From: Ktedonobacterales bacterium
Lineage (GTDB): Bacteria > Chloroflexota > Ktedonobacteria > Ktedonobacterales > JADMIN01
Assembly: GCA_025450405.1 (NCBI GenBank)
Contig: JANWHL010000104.1
Span: forward strand, 1-43,537
Length of the DNA stretch: 43,537 nt
Direction: 5' to 3'
The notes below the pieces were generated by a model. That model was not told where the DNA came from and did no database searches. It was given only the letters and a program-made list of their open reading frames with translations. Position 1 is the first letter of the stretch; every line of letters begins with the position of its first letter. Positions 1-8,852 of this stretch are shown here, in pieces. Both the position numbers and the translations under genes were made by a program.

Positions 1-1308
1 CAGGCGGCCGGCGACCAGCGCCGCGAGCGCCAGCGCCGCGGCGGCGAACCAGAGCTGCGAGCCCATCAGGTCGCCATATAGCACGTCGATCCACGAGAGT
101 GGGCTCAGCCACGCGGGGTAGGCATCCGACTGAGTCGCTGGGGTGACGACATAGACGACGAGAGACCACAGCATCAGGCAGATGGTGCCGCCGGTCGTGG
201 CGAGCGTTGCCAGCCCCAGTACCCGCGGCCATGAGCGATCCGCCGGGACCGCGGCAGCCGCGGCAGGCGCCATGAACGTAGCGTGTGCGCTGTCAGGCGT
301 GGCGATGTTGACCGTGGGCTCGCGCAGCCGCAGCAGCGCCGCCAGCAGGGTCAGGAACGGGAAAAGTGCCAACGCGGCGCAGATTATCCCGATGATCAGC
401 CACATGACGAGCGGGTTGTCTCCGCTCGCCGAATCCGGCGCTGGGAGGCCGTCGGTTGTCGCTACCCAGGCGTCCACCGCGCGCAGGGCCGTCGGATCGA
501 GGATGATGGTGATATGGTTTGCTCCCGGCACCACGCTATACCGTCGGCCGGTACCTTGCGACGGGTCGCCACACGCGCCAGTCGCCGGCAGACTGCCGCC
601 GCAGGCGGTGGAGGCCACCTGGGGCGCGAACTGCTTGACCTCAGCGAGGTCGTTCTGGCCGACAAGCACTAGCAGGTTCGCTGGCAGAGCCGCCGTGGGC
701 ACATACGCGAAGTCCGGCGAGATGAGGATCGTGGCGGTTAGGGCCGCGGGTGGCTGCGTCAGGGCATAGGTGCCCACGATATTGGTGCCAAATGAGTGCC
801 CGATGACCACCAGCCGCGGATTCGGCACGTCGGCGTGCGTGCGGGCAAAGGCTACCACTTCACCCAGGGCGGTCACCGCTCGCGCTGTCGCGTCCACCTG
901 GTCGCTTCCGATTGTGGCCGGAGATTCGCCAAAGCCAGGCAGGTCCATAAGGTAGCTTGGGACGCCGATGCGCGCCAGGGCGAGGCCCAGGCTGGTCATC
1001 GCTTCTTTATCCGCATCGAAGCCATGAACGAGCACGGCGACCGCGTCGCCCTGACGCCTAACGGGTGTGAAGCGCAGCACCGGTACGGGAATCGGACCAG
1101 CGACGGTGAACGCCTGGCGGCCGACTCCGGCTTGCGCCCGAAGGATCTCCAGAAGCGCGACACCGAAGCCGGCGAGCAGGACGACGAGCGCAACGCTATT
1201 GAGAAGCAACGCCAGGTTCCGGCGCGGCGGCGGTTGCGGAGGGGAGGCGGGCCGCGCTAGCTGGCCGGGGGTCGCCATCGCGGCCGATGGCGGCCGATCG
1301 TTCTTCAT
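1..1308 (-). CDS. membrane-anchored alpha/beta hydrolase (3' end outside window)
   Basis: The frame reads without a stop from an ATG at 1308 to the window edge, so the C-terminus is missing (436 codons visible). The start is fixed by AGGAGGTG six bases upstream. The protein has an N-terminal membrane segment (about residues 30-55), then a hydrolase fold with an oxyanion-type VLVHGF strand, a nucleophile elbow GHSFG, and a late PGANHIT segment that supplies the likely catalytic His. After about residue 275 come three or more hydrophobic segments, which are membrane spans. The layout suggests an extracytoplasmic or membrane-attached esterase or lipase-like enzyme; the substrate cannot be read from sequence. 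It is divergent from the MFS gene and has its own promoter. Confidence 0.85.
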   Translation of the reverse strand, partial: MKNDRPPSAAMATPGQLARPASPPQPPPRRNLALLLNSVALVVLLAGFGVALLEILRAQAGVGRQAFTVAGPIPVPVLRFTPVRRQGDAVAVLVHGFDADKEAMTSLGLALARIGVPSYLMDLPGFGESPATIGSDQVDATARAVTALGEVVAFARTHADVPNPRLVVIGHSFGTNIVGTYALTQPPAALTATILISPDFAYVPTAALPANLLVLVGQNDLAEVKQFAPQVASTACGGSLPATGACGDPSQGTGRRYSVVPGANHITIILDPTALRAVDAWVATTDGLPAPDSASGDNPLVMWLIIGIICAALALFPFLTLLAALLRLREPTVNIATPDSAHATFMAPAAAAAVPADRSWPRVLGLATLATTGGTICLMLWSLVVYVVTPATQSDAYPAWLSPLSWIDVLYGDLMGSQLWFAAAALALAALVAGRL

Positions 1309-1431
1309 CGGGGCACCTCCTGTACTGGGCAGCCATGCAGAGGGAGGGGCACTGGGAAGGTCGGACGCGGTTCGTGACGCTCGACTGACGGCGTCCGGCG
1401 TGAGGGTGGGCGAGGGAACGGCGACGGCGGC

Positions 1432-1460
1432 ATCGTATCATGGTACGGGGAATGTGTCTA
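1432..1460 (-). promoter_or_regulatory. promoter of the hydrolase gene
   Basis: On the minus strand TAGACA (1455-1460) is followed after 17 bases by TACGAT (1432-1437). The -35 box matches 5 of 6 consensus positions and the -10 box 4 of 6. It lies about 120 bases upstream of the hydrolase start codon. Confidence 0.5.
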
Positions 1461-1468
1461 GCCCTTAG

Positions 1469-1514
1469 TTGCCCTCACTTGCCCTCGCTCCCTCTCGGCG
1501 GGGCTTGCCCTCGC
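1469..1514 (+). repeat. three direct copies of TTGCCCTCRC before the MFS gene
   Basis: Copies lie at 1469-1478, 1479-1488 (abutting) and 1505-1514. The third contains the -35 box of the MFS promoter. Ten-base phasing of the first two puts them on one face of the helix, as expected for an activator or repressor site. No regulator is identified. Confidence 0.45.
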
Positions 1515-1533
1515 GCCCGTTCGCTGGTACACT
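1505..1533 (+). promoter_or_regulatory. promoter of the MFS transporter gene
   Basis: TTGCCC (1505-1510), a 17-base spacer, and TACACT (1528-1533) preceded by TGG give a -35 box plus an extended -10 element. Transcription would start near 1540, leaving a leader of about 85 bases. Confidence 0.6.
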
Positions 1534-1624
1534 GCGCACAAGCTCGGATGCCCGCCGACTCCGGCCCGCGTGGCGGTCGTGGGGCGGCGGTGGGGCGGCG
1601 GTGCGTGAGAGAGGAGTGCGGGCC

Positions 1625-3007
1625 ATGATGGAAGAATCGGCGCGCGCATCGGAAGCCGGCACACCGCCGGCGAGCGCGCTGCCAGAGAGCGCGCCGCGCC
1701 TGCCCACGCGCACGGCGCCGCTCCACCAACCCCGGCTTTCGATTGGGCGGACGCTGCTCTATTCCAGCGGCAACTTTGGCGCCGGCATTTTCTACGCGTT
1801 CAACAACTTCATCCTCTCGCTGTATCTGCTCGGCCTGGGCGCGCCGCCCGTCCTGCTGGGGTTGCTCAGCAGCACGCGCTCGGCCGAGGGCGCGGTGATC
1901 CAGCCACTCGTCGGCGCCTGGAGCGACCGCACCTGGAACCGGCTCGGGCGGCGCCGGCCGTTCATCGTCGGCTTTCTCCCGATTAGCGCGCTCTTCCTCG
2001 TCGTGACGGCCTTTGTCCCCAGCTTCCAGAGCTACGGCGCGCGTTTCGGCCTCAGCCCCCAGCTCTTCACTCTGATCCTCGTGTCCGCCGGCATCTTCCT
2101 CTTCACCGTCACCTTCAACATCATGGTGGACCCGTACACCGCGCTGCTGGCGGACATCACCCCCCCACGCCAGCGCGGCAACGTCAACGGCATCTTCCAG
2201 GCGATCGGCGCGGCGGGCCAGATGGGTGTGCTCCTGTTCAGCGTCTTCCTCTTTCGCGCGGTCGCCACCGGCCAGAGCTACTTCACACTCTTCCTGCTGA
2301 CGGCCGGAGCGCTCATCCTCTGTTTCGTCCCCACGGTCCTCGGCGTGCGGGAGCCGCGCACGCTGGTGAACAAGGCGGTCCAGCGTCGCTACACGCTCCG
2401 CGACTACTGGCTGGCGCTGCGCGGCGAGCGCCAGGTCCAGCTCTATTTCGCGGTCCAGTTCTTCCTCTGGTTCGGCATCAGCGCCATCACGCCGTTCCTG
2501 ACGATCTATGCCAAGGTCGTGATCGGGCTCAATAATAGCGGCGCGCTGCTGCTCTCCTTCATCTTGCTGGCCAGCACGGCCCTCTTCAACTGGCCGGCGG
2601 GTGCCCTCGCCGACCGGCTGGGGCTGAAGCGCGTCTTCCTGGTCGGCATGATCCTGCTGGCGGGCGCCAGCATCGTCGGCATCTTCATTCGCGCGCCGCT
2701 ACTGCTCTACATTACGCTTGGCGTCGCTGGCATCGGCAACGCCGCACAGACCGGCAGCTCGTATCCGCTGCTGACACGCCTGGTGCGCCCGGACCGCATG
2801 GGCCTCTACACCGGGCTTAACAGCACGTTGACCTCCATCGCCGCGCCAGTCTCGGGCCTGATCGCCGGGCTGGTCATCACCGCCTACGGCTACACGTTCA
2901 TGTTCCCGTTCGTGGCGGCGATGTTCCTGCTCTCACTCATCCCCCTGGCGTTCCTGGACCTCGCGAAGGGCGAAGCGCACGTCCGAGCGGAGCTGGAGGC
3001 GGCATAA
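1625..3007 (+). CDS. MFS transporter, GPH/SLC45 sugar-cation symporter type
   Basis: A 460-residue multi-spanning protein. ATG 1625 is chosen because GAGAGGAGTG lies just upstream and the open frame before it is low-complexity. The first ~45 residues are a polar Pro/Ala-rich cytoplasmic tail. After the second span comes GAWSDRTWNRLGRRRPFI, the loop 2-3 signature typical of the glycoside-pentoside-hexuronide and sucrose/SLC45 branch of the major facilitator superfamily. A second loop (ADRLGLKRVF) in the C-terminal half mirrors it, giving the usual 12-span layout. Known relatives move sugars with protons or sodium; the substrate here is unknown. It is convergent with argS, and its promoter carries repeated TTGCCCTCRC boxes, so regulated expression is likely. 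Confidence 0.88.
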   Translation: MMEESARASEAGTPPASALPESAPRLPTRTAPLHQPRLSIGRTLLYSSGNFGAGIFYAFNNFILSLYLLGLGAPPVLLGLLSSTRSAEGAVIQPLVGAWSDRTWNRLGRRRPFIVGFLPISALFLVVTAFVPSFQSYGARFGLSPQLFTLILVSAGIFLFTVTFNIMVDPYTALLADITPPRQRGNVNGIFQAIGAAGQMGVLLFSVFLFRAVATGQSYFTLFLLTAGALILCFVPTVLGVREPRTLVNKAVQRRYTLRDYWLALRGERQVQLYFAVQFFLWFGISAITPFLTIYAKVVIGLNNSGALLLSFILLASTALFNWPAGALADRLGLKRVFLVGMILLAGASIVGIFIRAPLLLYITLGVAGIGNAAQTGSSYPLLTRLVRPDRMGLYTGLNSTLTSIAAPVSGLIAGLVITAYGYTFMFPFVAAMFLLSLIPLAFLDLAKGEAHVRAELEAA

Positions 3008-3083
3008 CGACCGGAGCAAACCAAGCGCGAAGATGCCATCCCGACACCTCATCGAGAGGGCATCTACCGCGCTGCGAGAAGAA

Positions 3084-4976
3084 CTACTCTGCCGGGGAGG
3101 CATGGGCGACAGCCTCAGCCGCTTCACGCTCCATGCGCTCCGGCGCGTCCATCCCCAGCAGGTGAAGGGTGCGCGCCAAGCCAGCGCGGGCGGCGGCCAT
3201 CAGGCGCAGGCGCGCCATCTGGACGTCACGTGGCACGTCACTCCCCGCCTTCAGGATCGGGCAGGTGTCGTAGAAGAGGTGATATGCCTCCGCCAGCGCC
3301 ATCCCGTACGCCGTCAACAGGTGCGGCTCGTGCGTCGCGGCGGCGCGCTCGACCACCTCTTCCAGCCGCAGCAGCTCGCGCAGCAGGTTGAGCTCCGCCG
3401 CCAGTTCGTCGGGCCGGTCATTGGCCAGCGCCAGGGGGTCGGCCTCGGCGTACTGATCTGGCGCGATACCGCGCTCCTCCGCTTTGCGGAAGACCCCAGA
3501 CGCTCGGGCGTGGGCGTACTGCACCGAGAGGCCCGGGTTGTCGCTGGTCTGCTTGCGTGCGAGCTCCAGATCAAAATCGAGCGGGGTCTCATTGGCGCGC
3601 ATCAGGTAGAAGAAGCGCGTCACGTCCGCCCCGAGCTCATCGTCTAGCTCGTCCAACGTCACGGCATTCCCGAGCCGCTTGCCCATCCGCATTGTCCGTC
3701 CGCCGACCTTGAGCGCGACATTGCCGTAGATCAGGACGTGGACGCGCTCGGGGTCGTGGCCCAGCATGGCGGCCGTGGCCTTGAGCCGGCCAATATAGCC
3801 ATGGTGGTCCGGACCCAGGATGAAGATCAACTGGTCGAATCCGCGCTCGAATTTGTTGCGCATGTACGCGATGTCTGAGGTGATGTACGTCGGCTCACCG
3901 CTGGACTTGATGATCACTCGGTCCTGGTCATCGCCCAATTGCGACGACTTCATCCAGACCGCGCCCGCGCGCTCCTCCAGATAGCCACCATCACGCAGCG
4001 CCTTGATCCCGGCCTCGATCTCGCCACTGGGCGCCAACGACGCCTGATTGAACCAGACGTCAAACTCCACGTTCATCCGCCGCATAGTGTCCTGGATGTC
4101 GCGCATAATGATGTCCGCCGCGGCCTTGCCAAGCGCCGGTCCGCCCTCGGTCGCGGGCCCCTCGAGCAGGGCACCCCCATCCCGCATCAGCAGCCGCTCG
4201 GCCACGGATTCGTAGTAGGGATCGTAGTAGCCGCGCGGCTTGCGCGGCTTCGCGGCTGTCTGCGCCGGAGCGGAGTCTCCGCCGCCCTTGCCCTTCTGGA
4301 AGCGCGCGGAGGGCTTGACGACCTCAGGCGCGGCTTCGTTCTCGATGTCGTCGATCTGGCAGAAGACCGGCTCTCCGAGGATAAACCGGCAGTAGCGCTC
4401 CATCGAGAAGCCGAGTTGGTCGATCTGGCCGCCCGCGTCGTTGAAGTAATACTCCTTGGTGACGTCGTAGCCGGCGGCGTGCATCAAGTTGCCGAGCGCG
4501 TCGCCCAGGAAGGCGCCTCGGCCATTGGCGACCGTCACCGGCCCGGTGGGGTTGGCGCTCACGAATTCCAGATTGACGCGCGTGCCCCGACCAACGTCTA
4601 CGGCGCCCAGCCCGGCGCCCGCGGCGAGGACATCCGCGGTCTGGCGCAGCAGCCACCGCTCGCCGAGGCGCAGGTTGATGAAGCCGGGACCCGCCACCTC
4701 AACCGCAGTGACCAGATCATAGGCGGGCACAACCGCGACCATTTCCCTGATTTCAGTGGCTATGGTCTCGGCGAGCGCGCGCGGCGTGCCCGGGAGGCCC
4801 ACAGACCGCAGCGCCGCGGCCAGTTTCATAGCTACGTTCGTCGAGTAATCGCCGTGGGCGGCGACCTGGGGGCGCATGATCTCGACCGCGGGAATCTCCA
4901 CGTCTGGGAACGCGCCGTGTTCCGTCAGGGCGGCGACCGCCTTCGTGATAATGTCGCGGATCGTGTCTTGAAGCAT
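3084..4976 (-). CDS. argS: arginine--tRNA ligase
   Basis: Class I aminoacyl-tRNA synthetase charging tRNA-Arg, 630 residues. The start at ATG 4976 has GGAGGAGG upstream and begins MLQDTIRDIITKAV, the usual ArgRS N-terminal domain. Family signatures are clear: FVSANPTGP before the first active-site motif, the Rossmann segment ending QLIFILGPDHHGY, the KMSKS-equivalent MRMGKRLGN, and a C-terminal anticodon-binding domain starting near GLSVQYAHAR. The HIGH-equivalent position reads TVANGRGA rather than the common LHVGHARGA, so both motif histidines are absent. Residues of about 235-265 form a Lys/Gly/Pro-rich insertion. The gene stands alone, convergent with the MFS gene. Confidence 0.95.
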   Translation of the reverse strand: MLQDTIRDIITKAVAALTEHGAFPDVEIPAVEIMRPQVAAHGDYSTNVAMKLAAALRSVGLPGTPRALAETIATEIREMVAVVPAYDLVTAVEVAGPGFINLRLGERWLLRQTADVLAAGAGLGAVDVGRGTRVNLEFVSANPTGPVTVANGRGAFLGDALGNLMHAAGYDVTKEYYFNDAGGQIDQLGFSMERYCRFILGEPVFCQIDDIENEAAPEVVKPSARFQKGKGGGDSAPAQTAAKPRKPRGYYDPYYESVAERLLMRDGGALLEGPATEGGPALGKAAADIIMRDIQDTMRRMNVEFDVWFNQASLAPSGEIEAGIKALRDGGYLEERAGAVWMKSSQLGDDQDRVIIKSSGEPTYITSDIAYMRNKFERGFDQLIFILGPDHHGYIGRLKATAAMLGHDPERVHVLIYGNVALKVGGRTMRMGKRLGNAVTLDELDDELGADVTRFFYLMRANETPLDFDLELARKQTSDNPGLSVQYAHARASGVFRKAEERGIAPDQYAEADPLALANDRPDELAAELNLLRELLRLEEVVERAAATHEPHLLTAYGMALAEAYHLFYDTCPILKAGSDVPRDVQMARLRLMAAARAGLARTLHLLGMDAPERMEREAAEAVAHASPAE

Positions 4977-5261
4977 GGACGAACTCCTCCTCCGACCAGG
5001 GGGGGTGAAAATCAATGGATGAGGTCAATGCGCGCGACGAGCACGGCGGCCTGCCAAGCGTCGCTAGCGCTCCACGCACGCCCGAGATGCCCGCGACCGC
5101 CGGACAGCGGCTCGGCGACCTGCAAGCCAGTCAGCGGCCGCCGGTACGACTCGGCGTTCCCGTCCGCACGATCTTTGCCGAGCGCCGATGTTTAGCGCAT
5201 CGTCGTGCGCTGGCGACCACCATGTGGATCGAGGAGAGCCGGCGGTCGGTCCGAGGGGCCG

Positions 5262-5912
5262 CTATTCGCCCTTAGCGTAGCCGAGCAGCACGTGCTCCAG
5301 CACCGGTAATTCGTCGAACGCGTTATCCTGGCTGACGACGACCTCGCGGTCATTGCAGGAATCCAGGAAGGCGAGCGACGGTTGGCCACGCGGCCGACGG
5401 AACGGGTCACCCATCACCACTCGGCTGAGCTGCACCTGTGGGCCCGGACGCAGCCGTTCCGGCTCGTCGGGCCGCTTTACGCCTTTGAGGGTGACAAACG
5501 AGACGCAACGCATCGGCACACGGGTCGTACGGCCGGGCTCGACCTTCACATAGTCGTCGGGGGTCATGATCAGGAGATACTGGTCGGCACGCGCCAAACG
5601 GACCAGGTCAGCGATCACCAATCCCAGGCCACCAAACGCCAGGGCGCCTGGGATGACAATCAGCAGCACGGTGAAGACGGCGAGCGTCGAGCTCTTCTGA
5701 AAATTAGATGGAATTGTAGCCAGAACCACGGGAACAAACAACACGAACCCGAGGAGAGAGGCGGCGGCCCACCCGAGCGCCATCTTGCGGACCTGGTCGC
5801 GCCGCAACGGCCAGACGAACCAGCCTGAGGGCGTGCTGCCTGACCGAGCCGTGTCGACGATCCGCCGCGTGTCTATATCCGAGTCAGCGGCCGAGCCGTG
5901 CGCCTCTTGCAT
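5262..5912 (-). CDS. two-span membrane protein of unknown function
   Basis: A 216-residue protein starting at ATG 5912, preceded by GGGAGGG. It has a hydrophilic N-terminus, two strongly hydrophobic segments near residues 40-95 (WAAASLLGFVLFVPVVL and TVLLIVIPGALAFGGLGLVI), then a soluble C-terminal domain rich in beta-type sequence (YLLIMTPDDYVKVEP). That domain includes conserved-looking strands and ends with ELPVLEHVLLGY. The two-span hairpin plus one soluble domain resembles small PH-like membrane proteins, but I recognise no family. It is isolated between argS and a zinc-ribbon gene on the other strand, with no operon partner. Confidence 0.75.
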   Translation of the reverse strand: MQEAHGSAADSDIDTRRIVDTARSGSTPSGWFVWPLRRDQVRKMALGWAAASLLGFVLFVPVVLATIPSNFQKSSTLAVFTVLLIVIPGALAFGGLGLVIADLVRLARADQYLLIMTPDDYVKVEPGRTTRVPMRCVSFVTLKGVKRPDEPERLRPGPQVQLSRVVMGDPFRRPRGQPSLAFLDSCNDREVVVSQDNAFDELPVLEHVLLGYAKGE

Positions 5913-6194
5913 ATGCTGCCCTCCCGTCCACAGCCCGAGGACGGTTTCTTCGCGAGTTCTCCGTAAGCGCGCCGCGCGCTCGCGACCACAGGCCGCGGTC
6001 CACCGCCGCCGGCGTGGCCGACGGACCGTCGTCCTCAATTATAGCATCAGCGCGAGATCAAGCTCTGCGGTGGCGCGGCATGGCACGGAAGGGGGCCGCG
6101 GGGGGCCGCTCGCGCGCCTGGGTGTATACTGTGCGTAGCGCCGCCCGTGCTCAACACAACTTACTCTCCCGCGGGGATGGCGCGGAGGTCCGCC

Positions 6195-6902
6195 ATGCGC
6201 CGCTGCGTTTGTGGGGCGTCGATCCGCTACGGGTCCGTCCGCTGCTATCAGTGCGGCCGAATCATACCGGCCGAGCCGGAAGCCGCGCCGCCGTCCGAGC
6301 CGGAGACGATGACGGCCAGCGTTGGACTCGCCGCCAATTCGGAGCGCTCCGGCGTGGGGTTCGCCAACGTGCCGGGCGGCACGGGTATGGCCGCGACGCA
6401 CCCTGCCACAGTGACCCTCGACGGCGGCGCCGCGACGGACGCGGAGAGCGTGGTGGATGGCACCGCCGCGACCGCTACCTGTCAACTATGCGGCGCGCCG
6501 CTCGCCACCGACGCGGCGTTCTGCCATCGCTGCGGCGCGCCGCGAATGATCGGTGGGGCATCACCGTTCTGGGCCGGGCGCCAGGCCGTGCCGTATCGTC
6601 AGGCGCTGGCGCGGGGCGTGACCAGGGCCGCCCTCAAACGCAAGTCTCCGCGGCTCGCGGGTTTCCTCGAGTTCCTGCTGGCGGGCGTTGGGCTCATCTA
6701 CGCCGGTGCCGTCTGGCAGGGTATCGCCGTCCTGATCGGCACCCTGCTCGTCGCGGCCCTCGCGAGCTCCTTGACCACCGACGCCGCGAATACGGAGCTC
6801 TTGCTCGGCGGCTTCGTCTGGGCTGTGGTGCGCATCTTCCTGGCAGTCAACGCCGCGCGGGCGCACAACGCGCGGTTGGAAGACGACTCGCCGCACCAGT
6901 AG
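6195..6902 (+). CDS. double zinc-ribbon membrane protein
   Basis: ATG 6195 follows GGAGGT by six bases, so the shorter start is preferred over 6147. The 235-residue product has an N-terminal zinc ribbon with cysteines in RRCVCG and CYQCGR, a Gly/Ala-rich linker, and a second ribbon CQLCGAP...CHRCGAP near residues 95-120. The C-terminal part contains two hydrophobic segments (FLEFLLAGVGLIYAGAVW and IAVLIGTLLVAALA) and a third near the end, resembling TM2-like small membrane domains. Zinc ribbons fused to short membrane domains are common in high-G+C bacteria and mostly uncharacterised. A TATACT hexamer at 6125-6130 could be its -10 box, but no good -35 box accompanies it. Confidence 0.8.
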   Translation: MRRCVCGASIRYGSVRCYQCGRIIPAEPEAAPPSEPETMTASVGLAANSERSGVGFANVPGGTGMAATHPATVTLDGGAATDAESVVDGTAATATCQLCGAPLATDAAFCHRCGAPRMIGGASPFWAGRQAVPYRQALARGVTRAALKRKSPRLAGFLEFLLAGVGLIYAGAVWQGIAVLIGTLLVAALASSLTTDAANTELLLGGFVWAVVRIFLAVNAARAHNARLEDDSPHQ

Positions 6903-6945
6903 TGTCAGACGCCCAGTACGGGCAAGCGGCGAGCCCACCCGATGA

Positions 6946-7317
6946 TTATGGCCCTCCCGGCTCGTACGCTCCGTCCGTCCGCGCCGCCATGATGAAATCG
7001 TTGCGGTGCAGGCCCTTGACCGTATGGGTCCACCAGGTGACCGTTGTCTTGCCCCACTCGGTAAGTATCGCTGGATGATGCTGCGCGGCTTCGGCGAGTG
7101 CGCCGACCGCGTCCGTAAACGCCAGCGCCTGGGCGAAGTCGCGAAACGCGAAGGTCCGTTCAAGCTGGGCGACGCCGTCACGCTCGACAATGCGCCAATC
7201 CGGCACGTGCGCGCGCAGCGCCGCGACCATGGTGTCGTCCATTGCCGACTCACCACTCCGGAGTTCCGCGGGAGTCTCCCGCGCCAATTCTTGTGGGTCC
7301 CTTGGATTGGTCATCAT
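6946..7317 (-). CDS. 4a-hydroxytetrahydrobiopterin dehydratase (PCD/DCoH)
   Basis: A 123-residue protein beginning MMTNPRDP; a GGGAGGTG ribosome site precedes the paired ATG codons at 7317 and 7314, and spacing slightly favours 7314. The core has the pterin carbinolamine dehydratase pattern: FAFRDFAQALAF, then AEAAQHHPAI with the paired active-site histidines, WGKTTVTWWTH with the third histidine, and GLHRNDFIMAA. The known reaction dehydrates 4a-hydroxy-tetrahydropterin after aromatic amino acid hydroxylation. No hydroxylase is in this window; in some bacteria such proteins are linked to other pterin cofactors, and moeA lies 14 kb away. The gene is alone on its strand. Confidence 0.92.
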   Translation of the reverse strand: MMTNPRDPQELARETPAELRSGESAMDDTMVAALRAHVPDWRIVERDGVAQLERTFAFRDFAQALAFTDAVGALAEAAQHHPAILTEWGKTTVTWWTHTVKGLHRNDFIMAARTDGAYEPGGP

Positions 7318-7500
7318 ACACCTCCCTCGTATCCGCAATCTCCCGCGAGTCCGTCGGCGGGCACGCAAGGTATCCGCCCGCGCTTTGAGTGCGGATTGTC
7401 GCAGGAACACGGCCGCCGTCTCACGGACCGCGCGCGAGGGCAACGGAATCGGAGTCGCGCCGGAGCCGGGCACCGGAGGTCCTGAAATGAGTGCCGGCGA

Positions 7501-7529
7501 TTGTGACGGGGGGGCCGGTCTGCTAGAAT
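7501..7529 (+). promoter_or_regulatory. promoter of the wecB glycan operon
   Basis: TTGTGA (7501-7506), 17 bases, then TAGAAT (7524-7529) preceded by TGC, an extended -10 element. The start point would be near 7536, about 115 bases before the wecB ATG. Confidence 0.55.
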
Positions 7530-7650
7530 TGCTGCGGCACACCTATGTCCGCGCGCCAATCTGGATGGCGCGTGGCGCCCGATTCGGGTGCTAGTGGCCG
7601 CGTGTAAGCACGAGGCGCGAAGCCTGGCGCGAATGGTGGGAGAGCGAGTT

Positions 7651-8760
7651 ATGCGGTTTGCCGCGGTCGTGGGAGCACGGCCGGAATTCGTCCAGCTCAC
7701 CCCACTGAGCCTGGCGCTGCGTGAAGTCGGGCACGAACAGGTCATCATCCACACCGGGCAACATTACGACGATCGCATGTCGGCGACATTCTTCGAGGAA
7801 CTGCCACTGCCCAAGCCGGACTACCACCTGGGGGTGGGTTCCGGCCGGCACGGCGTCCAGACCGGGGCCATGCTCGAACAGCTTGAGCGGGTGTTGATGA
7901 GAGATCGTCCAGATGGTGTGATCGTCTTCGGCGACACTAATTCCACATTGGCTGCCGCACTGGCGGCGGTGAAGCTGCATATCCCCGTGGCGCACGTGGA
8001 GGCCGGCCTGCGGAGTTTCAATCGCACGATGCCCGAGGAGATCAACCGCGTGGTAACCGACCACGTCGCCACCCGGCTCTTCTCGCCAACCGAGACCGGC
8101 ATGCGCAATCTGGAACGCGAGGGCATCACGCGCGGTGTCGAGGTGACGGGCGATGTCATGTACGACATCCTGCGGCGCGTGCGCCCGCGGCTGGCGAAGC
8201 GCGCCCACCAACTGCTGCCCGCGCTCGGCCTGGAGCCCGGCGGGTACGTGTTGGCGACCATCCACCGGCCCGGGAACACCGACGATCCCGAGGCGATGCA
8301 ACGGATCGCGCGAGCCTTCACGCGGGCGGAGATGCCGGTCATGTTTTCCGTCCACCCGCGCACACGCAAGCTGCTCGACCAGTACGGGATCCCGTGGGGA
8401 GCCCACGTTTCGCTGATCGAGCCGGTTGGCTATCTCGACATGTTGACGCTCGAGGAATCGGCGCGCTGCGTGGCCACCGACTCGGGCGGCGTCCAGAAGG
8501 AAGCGTTTCTCCTCGGTGTGCCATGCGTGACCATGCGCGAGGACACCGAGTGGGTGGAAACCGTTGAGTACGGTTGGAACGTGTTGACCGGGAGTCGGAC
8601 GGAGGCCATCATCGCCGGGATCCAGCGGCCAAGGCCAGCGCCACCCGCGCGCAATCCATTCGGCGAGGGGGACGCGGCGCGGCGCATCGCGGAATCTTTG
8701 CGAACGTGGAGCGGGAACCTCCAGCCACGTGATGAGCGGGATGTGATCGAGTTACCGTGA
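7651..8760 (+). CDS. wecB: UDP-N-acetylglucosamine 2-epimerase (non-hydrolysing)
   Basis: A 369-residue enzyme that interconverts UDP-GlcNAc and UDP-ManNAc, supplying ManNAc-type sugars for surface glycans. It starts at ATG 7651 (MRFAAVVGARPEFVQ) because the family begins with this strand. Signatures seen: THTGQHYD-like segment IIHTGQHYDDRMS, VFGDTNSTLA, VAHVEAGLRSFNRTMPEE with its arginine and glutamates, VTGDVMYD, and the C-terminal TDSGGVQKEAFLLGVPCVT loop that binds the nucleotide sugar. It is the first gene of a four-gene plus-strand operon; its TGA overlaps a possible GTG codon of the next frame, which favours co-transcription. Confidence 0.93.
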   Translation: MRFAAVVGARPEFVQLTPLSLALREVGHEQVIIHTGQHYDDRMSATFFEELPLPKPDYHLGVGSGRHGVQTGAMLEQLERVLMRDRPDGVIVFGDTNSTLAAALAAVKLHIPVAHVEAGLRSFNRTMPEEINRVVTDHVATRLFSPTETGMRNLEREGITRGVEVTGDVMYDILRRVRPRLAKRAHQLLPALGLEPGGYVLATIHRPGNTDDPEAMQRIARAFTRAEMPVMFSVHPRTRKLLDQYGIPWGAHVSLIEPVGYLDMLTLEESARCVATDSGGVQKEAFLLGVPCVTMREDTEWVETVEYGWNVLTGSRTEAIIAGIQRPRPAPPARNPFGEGDAARRIAESLRTWSGNLQPRDERDVIELP

Positions 8761-8852
8761 ATGGGCTCGCACGTCAATTTTACTGGTCGAGGATATCCTC
8801 GTGGCGTGACCTCACAGGGGCGCGACCGGCTCCATCGTCGGAGGCATCTCGG

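Noticed and set aside
3939..5195. A 418-codon plus-strand open frame opposite argS
   Set aside because: Antisense to a certain argS and rich in Arg/His in the manner of shadow frames.
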